In this document: positions 1 to 5,529 of the stretch, in pieces
How the letters are laid out: each line of letters begins with the position of its first letter
Position numbering within the stretch: the stretch's first letter is position 1
Assembly: GCA_036477795.1 (NCBI GenBank)
Contig: JAZGDL010000362.1
Location: 1 to 12,610, forward strand
Source: JAZGDL01 sp036477795
GTDB taxonomy: Bacteria; Planctomycetota; Phycisphaerae; UBA1845
DNA length: 12,610 nucleotides
Direction of reading: 5' to 3'
The notes under the pieces: generated by a model
What the model saw: only the letters and a program-made list of their open reading frames with translations
The model's database searches: none
What the model was told of the DNA's origin: nothing
Program-made: the position numbers and the translations under genes

Positions 1-571
1 GAAGTACTCGTCATCGCCACTTACGAGCGAATCGATTCTGAGTTCGTTGATGACCGCGTTTTTTTGGGGGCCTGTGTGGGTGAAGAAGACTTCCTTGATA
101 ATAGGATTGGGGTCGGCTGGAACAGCAGCTTGCACATAGACATCGACCTTCCCCCCCTTGCAGTTCTCCTGGAAGTCCCCGCTCCACAGCTCGTGGTTCC
201 GGTCGACACACGGCGACCCATCCGCGCAATCCTGCTGGGCGACGTCGCACGCCGAGCCATCCGTGCAAACCCCCCCCCAACTTCTTGCGGTCCTTGAACA
301 CGCCTGCCACCTTCTCATTTGTGGCCAGGCAAACAAAGAGCGCCCCGTCCAGTTCAAAAAGCTGGTCGTCTTTCCCAACCGCGATGTCGATCCGGTTGGA
401 GCCCAAAGCGGGATTGTTTGGCACACACGACCAAAGATCCCACAGCTCCGCCTGGAAATTGACGTCTTTGGCTACCAGAACGCAACTCCCGTTGTTAGCA
501 GTCTGGCCCAGCGCCGGCACTGAAAACATCCCCACGGCCAGCAGGGTAATCAACACATTACGTGTTTTCAT
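1..571 (-). CDS. Secreted Cys-containing protein, 3' end outside window, interrupted by a frameshift
   Basis: The start is the ATG at 571-569, preceded by a good ribosome binding site (AAGGAAGG at 588-581, 9 bases away). It opens with a clear Sec signal peptide: Lys3/Arg4, a hydrophobic core, and probable cleavage after ALG near residue 22. The first frame is protein-like up to about residue 98 (RKKLGG), then turns into Arg/Pro-rich nonsense. From the G run at 278-270 the frame one base over is plainly coding and stays open to base 1. It reads through CTDGSACDVAQQDCADGSPC to the last in-window residues GDDEYF. Removing one G from the run of nine joins the two halves. The mature part has paired Cys motifs of the form CxDGSxC, suggesting a disulfide-bonded extracellular protein. 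I do not recognise the family. Unrepaired translation would give 186 residues with a nonsense tail. This is either a real lesion, a phase-variable tract, or an assembly error. Confidence 0.6.
270..278 (-). other. Run of nine G (coding strand) at the frameshift point
   Basis: Nine C on the plus strand give nine G in the coding strand of the secreted-protein gene. The coding frame changes across this run: upstream codons begin at plus positions equal to 1 mod 3, downstream ones at 0 mod 3. Eight G would restore one open frame. A second run of seven C at 151-157 sits in the downstream frame without disturbing it. Confidence 0.75.
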
Positions 572-692
572 AGTTCTTTGCCTTCCTTTCCTGTTGAATT
601 GGTCTGCTTCGCACGACTGTTCCATGCCGGGCGAAGTCAAATATTTCACACTAGCTTTTCCATCCCCTTTTTTTATGCTCATGTTGTTTTCC

Positions 693-712
693 GCCCCGTC
701 GTGTTTCGGGGC
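693..712. other. GC-rich hairpin between the Lnt-like gene and the secreted-protein gene
   Basis: GCCCCG (693-698) pairs with CGGGGC (707-712) across an 8-base loop. It lies 37 bases beyond the stop of the Lnt-like gene. No T run follows on the minus strand, so it is not a canonical intrinsic terminator, though it could still stop transcription or protect the 3' end. The rest of 572-748 shows no gene. Confidence 0.35.
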
Positions 713-748
713 CCGCGAGAAACGGAACCCGGCCCACGTTTCGCTCGG

Positions 749-1435
749 CTACGCCGGCGGGGCCCGGGGACGAGAGGGGGAAACGATAAGAGAGGGAATC
801 CTCGAAGGTATCAGGTGCCAAAGCCGTCGGCCGGCTTCACCCAACCCCACGAGGAAAACAGGTCGAGACAGTCGAAATCGTGTCTTGCTCAAGAGGGCGA
901 GAAGCCAGGCGCTGGCGAACGCCACCCAAAAGGTCATCCAGATATAGCCAAAGAAGCGGCCGATCACGCCGATCAGCAGATGGTCCTGCGACGGCGTCAG
1001 CAATCCGTAGCGCAAGGCCAGCGGGCGCAGCGAAAACTCGACCAGCATCCAGCCCACACCCAGGGTGAAGGGGCTGAACCCCATACGGCGCGTAGCCCAG
1101 GCCCCGGCAAACGCATACAGCCCCGGGATCATGGTCAAGAGAACCAGCGAAGAAATGCCGGGCAGGATCACCGGGTTGGCTGGGACAACAGCGAACCCGT
1201 ACAAAGAAACACCCCAAACCGAGCCGCAAAGAAACGCGCCCGCCGGTCGCAACACCTGGATGGCCCGGAGCAAGGGCAGCAGGGTCAGCAGCCCCACCCA
1301 CGGGCACTTGCCGGTACCGAGCGCAAGTGCCATCAAATAGGCACCGAGCACCAACACGGGGAGGAGCTTAAGGGCACCCGCAAACGTCAGCGGACGTCCT
1401 TCAGCATCGAGATGACTTTGTCGCTTCTTTCTCAC
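749..1435 (-). CDS. Lnt-like polytopic membrane protein lacking the nitrilase domain
   Basis: This is a 228-residue protein with about five to six hydrophobic segments (roughly 18-40, 45-62, 65-84, 88-113, 122-138, 155-183) and a basic N-terminus. The order and spacing recall the N-terminal membrane domain of apolipoprotein N-acyltransferase (Lnt): 'PWVGLLTLLPLLRAI', then 'AGAFLCGSVWGVSLYGF', then 'GWMLVEFSLRPLALRYG', then 'IGRFFGYIWMTFWVAFAS'. A complete Lnt is about 500 residues and carries a C-terminal nitrilase domain with a Glu-Lys-Cys triad. Here the frame stops soon after the last membrane segment and nothing nitrilase-like follows down to 572. It cannot acylate lipoproteins by the known mechanism. 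It is either a free-standing paralogue, a partner of a separate nitrilase, or a truncated gene. The start is GTG at 1435; there is no ATG before the first membrane segment. It lies 7 bases after the small upstream frame. Confidence 0.55.
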   Translation of the reverse strand: MRKKRQSHLDAEGRPLTFAGALKLLPVLVLGAYLMALALGTGKCPWVGLLTLLPLLRAIQVLRPAGAFLCGSVWGVSLYGFAVVPANPVILPGISSLVLLTMIPGLYAFAGAWATRRMGFSPFTLGVGWMLVEFSLRPLALRYGLLTPSQDHLLIGVIGRFFGYIWMTFWVAFASAWLLALLSKTRFRLSRPVFLVGLGEAGRRLWHLIPSRIPSLIVSPSRPRAPPA

Positions 1436-1442
1436 GACATTA

Positions 1443-1676
1443 TTACCTGAGGTCGCACCTCGTGGTCATCTTGGCGTCTACATGGCGGTTGCGCATGATC
1501 CAACTTCCGCCTCTCAGTTGGGAAAACGGGAAGTGCTTCCGGCAAGACGTGCTGCCCGCCTCTTTCCAGCCGAAGCATTTTTTCCGCCTCCTTATGGCGC
1601 ACTCGGCGCCAAACATTACGCGCTCGACCAAACGGCCAAACGGCTCGACCCAACTCCACAGTACTGGGACACTCAC
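1443..1676 (-). CDS. Possible small basic protein upstream of the Lnt-like gene
   Basis: A 77-codon frame starts with GTG at 1676 and ends with TAA at 1445-1443. It has a weak GAAGGG ribosome site upstream. The product is basic and Cys-containing, with an RRRKK stretch near residues 29-33, and matches no family I know. Its stop lies 7 bases before the GTG of the membrane protein, which would fit an operon. A competing 75-codon frame (GTG 1659, stop 1434-1432) overlaps the membrane-protein start by GTGA. I prefer the 77-codon frame because its residue mix is less Arg/Pro-biased, but the region could also be a non-coding leader. Confidence 0.3.
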   Translation of the reverse strand: MSVPVLWSWVEPFGRLVERVMFGAECAIRRRKKCFGWKEAGSTSCRKHFPFSQLRGGSWIMRNRHVDAKMTTRCDLR

Positions 1677-2001
1677 CCAGCTTGCCCTTCAGTTTACCAG
1701 AACGCCAGTCCTAATTGCAATTGAAAGTTCTCATAAAACCTCGAAATTTACTTTTTTTGTTAATTCCCGAACATAAACCCTAACAAAGCCGGCGGACGGT
1801 CACCAGAGTGCTGGTGCGAGAATCCTTTCTCGCACCCATCCGCTGCGGGAATCCCTTCCCGTGGTCCTCCACGAGGGAGGACCGAGAAGGGATTCTCGGT
1901 CCAGCGTCCGCCTGAATCGCCTCATCGACCGGTAAGTCCATTGCTATCAACCAGTTGCAGTGTATCCGACCAATTCCGTGACGGTTCCAAAGATCAGGGA
2001 G
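1677..2001. other. Intergenic region without a gene
   Basis: This stretch separates the minus-strand small gene from the plus-strand zinc-ribbon gene. Bases 1700-1790 are markedly AT-rich against the GC-rich surroundings, including a run of seven T at 1752-1758, and probably hold the promoter of the minus-strand pair. I see no convincing -35/-10 pair there. Bases 1791-1912 are the hairpin element listed separately. Bases 1913-2001 show nothing recognisable. Confidence 0.5.
1791..1912. repeat. Compact five-hairpin element bounded by an 8-bp inverted repeat
   Basis: The outer arms are GGCGGACG (1791-1798) and CGTCCGCC (1905-1912). Between them lie five perfect hairpins: 1801-1816 (6 bp, loop AGTG); 1813-1836 (10 bp, loop TCCT); 1846-1861 (6 bp, loop TCCC); 1863-1883 (8 bp, 5-base loop); and 1879-1902 (10 bp, loop GGGA). 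Neighbours 1-2 and 4-5 share bases, so they are mutually exclusive folds. Three hairpins (2, 3 and 5) share a core GAATCCYTTC, the last in reverse orientation. The arrangement resembles REP/BIME-type clusters or a branched structured RNA. No coding frame runs through it convincingly. Confidence 0.7.
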
Positions 2002-2032
2002 TTGCCGGTGCGGGCACGATCGACGCTATAAT
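2002..2032 (+). promoter_or_regulatory. Sigma-70-type promoter for the zinc-ribbon gene, probably leaderless transcript
   Basis: A perfect -10 box TATAAT lies at 2027-2032, with TTGCCG (2002-2007) as a possible -35 at 19 bases. Transcription from this -10 should begin near 2038-2040, on the ATG at 2039. There is no ribosome binding site in the six bases between box and start. The -35 is imperfect and the spacer long. Confidence 0.5.
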
Positions 2033-2038
2033 AAGCGC

Positions 2039-2227
2039 ATGCGGGACATCTTTTACGTGTTCATGCAGTCGCGCGGGTTTTACTACCTGCTGGGGGCGAT
2101 GGTCGTCGCGGTGGTGATTTTCACTACTTCCGGCAAACGACCGGAGCGCTGCTGCCCGCGTTGCCGTCAGCTCAGCCGTCCCAACGCCCGCTACTGCGCC
2201 CACTGCGGCCAACAGCTCTTCAAGTAG
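2039..2227 (+). CDS. Small membrane-anchored zinc-ribbon protein
   Basis: This 62-residue protein has one membrane segment (about residues 14-30, FYYLLGAMVVAVVIFTT) followed by a short basic linker and a treble-clef/zinc-ribbon pair. The pair is C39-x2-C42 (CPRC) and C53-x2-C56 (CAHC), the pattern of the small zinc-ribbon families that cap many bacterial membrane proteins. By the positive-inside rule, the basic residues after the segment place the ribbon in the cytoplasm. It is one of only a few plus-strand genes here and starts with ATG directly after a consensus -10 box. The stop TAG lies 6 bases before repeat copy A. Function is unknown; such domains usually mediate protein or nucleic-acid contacts. 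Confidence 0.75.
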   Translation: MRDIFYVFMQSRGFYYLLGAMVVAVVIFTTSGKRPERCCPRCRQLSRPNARYCAHCGQQLFK

Positions 2228-2233
2228 GGTATA

Positions 2234-2367
2234 GGGACGAAGGGACGGAGGGGAAGGAAGGGACGAAGGGACGAAGGGACGGAGGGGAAGGAAAGGAGGA
2301 AGGGACGGAGGGACGAAGGGGAATCCGCAATCCCCAATCGTCAATCGTCAATCGTCAATCGTCAATC
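2234..2367 (+). repeat. Dispersed low-complexity repeat, copy A
   Basis: Three parts are visible. First comes a purine-rich array of degenerate 7-8-base units (GGGACGA, GGGACGG, GGGGAAGGA). A junction GGGGAATCCGCAATC follows, and then a tandem 7-base array of GTCAATC (four full units plus a partial one). The same three parts in the same order occur on the minus strand at 10450-10349, with about 30 identical bases around the junction. Copy A lies between the zinc-ribbon gene and the 3' end of the DUF547 gene; its last GTCAATC unit supplies that gene's TGA. Read as plus-strand sense it contains no TAA, TAG or TGA in any frame. Confidence 0.85.
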
Positions 2368-3300
2368 TCCCCCGTGCCCGCCCTCGGGCGTCCATCGATT
2401 CAAACTGCGGTCAAACGGGATGATCCGCACGGGATAGCCCACGGCGGTGTTGAGCCACTGACGCCGGACCCGCCCGGCAAAGTGCAGCACCACGTTGAGC
2501 ATGGTAGCCTCGTGGGCAGCGGTCCGCGACTTGTAATAGCTGATGAAGGCCTCCCGCCGGCTGGCTAGCACCGTCGAAAGCTTCAAGGCCTGCCGCTCAT
2601 GATCGATCGAAACCATCAGCCGGTTATCCATGGCCCGCTGACTCAACAGCCGCAGCGTCTCTTCAAGACCCTCAGGTCGAAATGGCTGATCGTGCAGCGG
2701 CGGCGACCCCACCGCCCCGTCACACAGGGCGAACACCACGCGCATATCACCATCCGATTCCGCCAGGGCCAGCCGCCGCAAATCCGCCAAGAGCCGGTGT
2801 CGTCCATCGACGCGCATGCCGAACCGGCTGTCCACCGGTCCGAACCGCAAGCCGTGAATACTGTCCGGCACCCGGGCCTTCAGCACCGCAGCCAGCAGAC
2901 CGGCGTTGTACACGTTGATGTAGTAGCACACCCGGCTCTCGCGGCGGGCGAACTCGCTTGCGGCAATTTCGGGCCCAATCTCGGACACCGTCCTCAGGTA
3001 TGCGTCGAGCGGCTGGCGATGTTCAGCCAGATGACGATAATCCACCAGTTGGCCCTTCACGTTCTCCCGCAACACCGTCGCCCAGGGCCGATCGTCATAG
3101 TGTTCGACCACAAACTCCGCTGACTGCGGCAAGGTCAGATCAAACACCGGGGAGGCGCAGCCGCTCACAAGACCGACGACACAGCCGAATCCAACGATCA
3201 ACCCGCACCACAACACGTGGGACGCCTCGATGCGGCGGCATGGGTGCCCAACCCTTTCCAAGGTTGGGGGACTGATTGAAGTTACAGACAGCAAAGACAT
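2362..3300 (-). CDS. DUF547-family lipoprotein
   Basis: The core matches DUF547, a family of unknown function with a papain-like fold proposed for some members. Signatures in order are GQLVDYRHL, CYYINVYNAGLLAAVL, VPDSIHGLRF, MRVVFALCDGAVGSPPL and a C-terminal AFISYY. A hydrophobic stretch ends in the lipobox VSGC, so it is probably a lipoprotein anchored by Cys48 (numbered from 3300). The start is uncertain. The ATG at 3300 gives 312 residues with a long n-region. The GTG at 3216 has a better-placed GAGG site but no basic n-region. The frame is open to a GTG at 3387. A 7-bp hairpin at 3247-3268 lies between the two nearer starts and argues for untranslated DNA there. The stop TGA falls in the last unit of repeat copy A, so the C-terminus may have been set by that repeat. 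Confidence 0.8.
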   Translation of the reverse strand: MSLLSVTSISPPTLERVGHPCRRIEASHVLWCGLIVGFGCVVGLVSGCASPVFDLTLPQSAEFVVEHYDDRPWATVLRENVKGQLVDYRHLAEHRQPLDAYLRTVSEIGPEIAASEFARRESRVCYYINVYNAGLLAAVLKARVPDSIHGLRFGPVDSRFGMRVDGRHRLLADLRRLALAESDGDMRVVFALCDGAVGSPPLHDQPFRPEGLEETLRLLSQRAMDNRLMVSIDHERQALKLSTVLASRREAFISYYKSRTAAHEATMLNVVLHFAGRVRRQWLNTAVGYPVRIIPFDRSLNRWTPEGGHGGD

Positions 3301-3429
3301 ACGGGTCCGTCCCCAGCCCCTGGAAGCCGAGTGCGAGTGGGCCGGGAGCACGACGGGGCCCCCGCCGCGATGGTTTGGGTGTCCCACTTTTTCCGGAGCT
3401 TGTCGATTCAGCCGTCCGCGACGACCTCT

Positions 3430-3458
3430 ATTGTAGCGTCACCCCTTGTGGGTGACGA
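3430..3458 (-). promoter_or_regulatory. Candidate promoter for the DUF547 gene
   Basis: On the minus strand TCGTCA (3458-3453) and TACAAT (3435-3430) are separated by 17 bases, matching sigma-70 consensus at four and five of six positions. The -35 and spacer overlap an 8-bp hairpin. The predicted start near 3422 leaves an untranslated leader of over 100 bases if translation begins at 3300. Confidence 0.3.
3437..3457. other. Hairpin 13 bases after the stop of the dockerin-bearing gene
   Basis: CGTCACCC (3437-3444) pairs with GGGTGACG (3450-3457) across a 5-base loop. The position suits termination of the gene ending at 3471. There is no T run on either side, so a canonical intrinsic terminator is not supported. 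It also overlaps the candidate promoter for the next gene. Confidence 0.4.
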
Positions 3459-3470
3459 ACGTGCACAGGA

Positions 3471-5393
3471 TCACATGCCAAACGCATCGGCGAAAGCACG
3501 CATCTCCTCACCGAGCCTGGTTCCCGCCAGGCGGTCCGCCGTCCTGTACGAGCTCTGCACGAACTGCTCCAACTCCTCCGCCGACAACGATTCAGCGACC
3601 CACGCCGCCAGGGTCACCAGTTCCTCCTGCGCCATCTCGATGAATTCCGTCCCACTGTCACCGCTCCCAGCCCCTTGGGGTTGACCGCACAGCTCGGGCA
3701 GCACCTCGTCCTGCCGCATCACGTTGAACAGAAACTGCTCAAGTTCAACTTCGTTGGTCACCTGCCCGTCGCAGTCGAAATCAAAGAGCGGATCGTACGG
3801 GGCGACCCCGTTAATAACCTGTCGCAGGGCCGTCAGCTCCAGCGCGTGAAGCAGGCAGTTGTTGTCATAGTCTCCGTAGAGCGTCTTGTGCTCAATCTCT
3901 ATGATAGACGGATAGGCCTGCCCCGAATAGGTTCCGGTGTAGTAGACATTTCGGCTGAGTACGTTCACTTGGGCGGGGCTATTGACGGTCACGTCCCCGT
4001 CAACGTACATGGCTTCGTCCCTGCCTGTCTGGACCACCACGAAGTCACTGGCGTTGCGCTCGATGTCGTCGAACAGCACACCGCAGAATCCACCCCCCGT
4101 GCACCCCAGTTGCAGACTGTTCCAGCGCCTGATACACGGTGAGTCGTCGAACCATATCCCACCCTGATCCACGCATGTGACCTCCAAGCTGATTGCTGCC
4201 CACGCGGGAATAGGAGTGAACACCAGGTCGACGCCGCTGCTGTCCCAATCGTTACTCCCGCCCCCGGGACGAATCTCAGATCGGATGATCAGGTCGCCGC
4301 CGCCGCCGACACTAAGGAACAGAGTGCTGCCAGCACCTTCCGCCGCTCTGAGAGTCGGATCGGCGTTGGCGAATTCCAGTCCGGGGGACAGCACAAATGA
4401 GTTCAAAACCGTTCCAGGCACCCCATACTCCACGGAGCCTACCACGTTCGGCATCGTGGGGGAGCCAAGAACAATGTCGAGAGACGCCCCTCCGGTGATT
4501 AGGATGGTCGATCCCGCTTCAGCTACCAGCCTGCCAGTCGCGAGGACAACCTCTGTTGACGTGAAGGTCCCCTCCCCGTCGACCACCAGTTGCTCGGTGA
4601 TTCGCAAGTGCTCGGCGGGTTGACCGCCTTGACCAGTTCCGAAAACGACATATGAATTACCACTCACGGTCAGCGATTTCGCCTCGAAGTTGCTCGATGT
4701 CCCCAGAATGGCTTGATAAACAGAGGTACCTTCCACCGACCAAATCCCATAGCCCAGAATGCGCCCGTCGGTATCCACGAACGCCCCTGGCAGAACCTGC
4801 CAAATGTTGGCTCCCGGCGGAGCGGGTTCGCTCAGGTTGATGTCGTAATCCGTTGAGACATACCCAAAGCGGCCGACCGAGAAACTGCTGGGTCCGAATC
4901 CATCATTCGAGGCTACTATTGCCCCCGGAAAAACCGAGGAGTCGTCGAGCGTGGCGTTCACGCCGCTGAGGAGTGTACCGGCGTAGAGAAGGCCTGCAGG
5001 CTCCACTGTCAGCTCGTAAAGCTCCGAGGGCGGATCTACCAACGGGACGAAAACGGCGTTCACCTGCAAAGAGCGGTTCGGCAGGATGTTCAGGCCGCGC
5101 CCCGGCCCCGCCAGGAACGTGAAGGACTTGATGGCTACAGTACCAAACGGCAGATGGTCCATCTGAATAACACCTCCGGTGAGGTGGAAGACTTTATCCT
5201 CAGCCTGCGGAACCCCGTCCGGGTCCCAGTTGTCAGGGTGAGACCAGAGGATTCCGTCACCTCCTCCGTCTCAGCACTTTGTCCCCGGTGACGGAGGGTC
5301 GCACTGCCCAAAGACCGACCCCGGAAACGCGACGGGCAGACATACGACCGCAACAATCCCTGCCCAAGTTATCAAAGCCTTTTTCGTTGACAT
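3471..5393 (-). CDS. Secreted beta-rich protein with dockerin-like tail, split by an in-frame TGA
   Basis: The ATG at 5393 follows AGGAGGT by 7 bases and opens a signal peptide (MSTKKALITWAGIVAVVCLP..., probable cleavage at VFG-Q30). After 40 codons (...PPSPGTKC) an in-frame TGA at 5273-5271 stops it. The same frame then continues without another stop to 3471, for 640 codons in total. It resumes with DGGGDGILWSHPDNWDPDG, the start of a familiar 'tWDGGGGDxxWsxxxNWdxDxxP' module of secreted beta-helix or autotransporter-type proteins; the Trp expected before DGGG sits exactly at the TGA. The middle is Gly/Ser/Thr/Val-rich beta repeats. Near residues 508-557 is a dockerin-like EF-hand pair (GDYDNNCLLHALE and FDFDCDGQVTNEVE), then an acidic helical tail. 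The intact downstream frame alone is 3471-5162 (563 residues, no signal peptide). It is likely a nonsense-mutated or recoded gene, or a base-call error. Confidence 0.65.
5271..5273 (-). other. In-frame TGA between signal peptide and mature domain
   Basis: Codon 41 of the frame that starts at 5393 is TGA. The frames of the signal peptide and of the mature protein are identical (codon tops at 2 mod 3), so this is a single stop, not a frameshift. TGG, one base away, would encode the Trp expected in the WDGGGD motif. Confidence 0.8.
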
Positions 5394-5400
5394 GGTTACA

Positions 5401-5407
5401 ACCTCCT
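5401..5407 (-). promoter_or_regulatory. Strong ribosome binding site deciding the 5393 start
   Basis: AGGAGGT on the minus strand, 7 bases before the ATG at 5393, is a near-perfect Shine-Dalgarno sequence. Together with the signal peptide it shows that 5393, not the internal ATG at 5162, is the ancestral start. A weaker GGAGGT also precedes the ATG at 5162. Confidence 0.75.
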
Positions 5408-5413
5408 GATTAG

Positions 5414-5432
5414 TGCCCGTTTCGACCGGGCA
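5414..5432. other. Hairpin in the leader between the two dockerin-bearing genes
   Basis: TGCCCG (5414-5419) pairs with CGGGCA (5427-5432) across 7 bases. It lies just upstream of the ribosome binding site of the 5393 gene and about 100 bases after the stop of the repeat-protein gene. It could be a weak terminator or leader structure; there is no T run. Confidence 0.3.
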
Positions 5433-5529
5433 ATCCTTAGTTTTTCAGAACAAACGTCGCAAGATTCTGCATGCCCGTGGAGAAAGATACGATTCTAAAC
5501 CATCATAACGGCATCACCTCGTTTCACAT

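Noticed and set aside
578..1450. 290-codon open frame on the plus strand
   Set aside because: It lies antisense to the Lnt-like membrane gene and is dominated by Arg, Gln, Pro and Gly, typical of a shadow frame in GC-rich DNA.
2335..2367. CRISPR array from regularly repeated GTCAATC units
   Set aside because: The units are 7 bases long and directly adjacent, without spacers, and there are no cas genes. It is a microsatellite-like part of the dispersed repeat.
3675..4142. 155-codon open frame on the plus strand
   Set aside because: It is antisense to the dockerin-bearing gene, has no ribosome site or recognisable motif, and the minus-strand frame there has clear EF-hand loops.
5228..5273. 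TGA at 5273 as a selenocysteine codon with a SECIS hairpin
   Set aside because: A weak stem (AGAC/GTCT plus GAGG/CCTC) can be drawn just after the TGA, but its GGT-containing loop begins only about 10 bases after the codon, closer than bacterial SECIS spacing. No selenoprotein family fits, and Trp is the residue expected in the WDGGGD motif.
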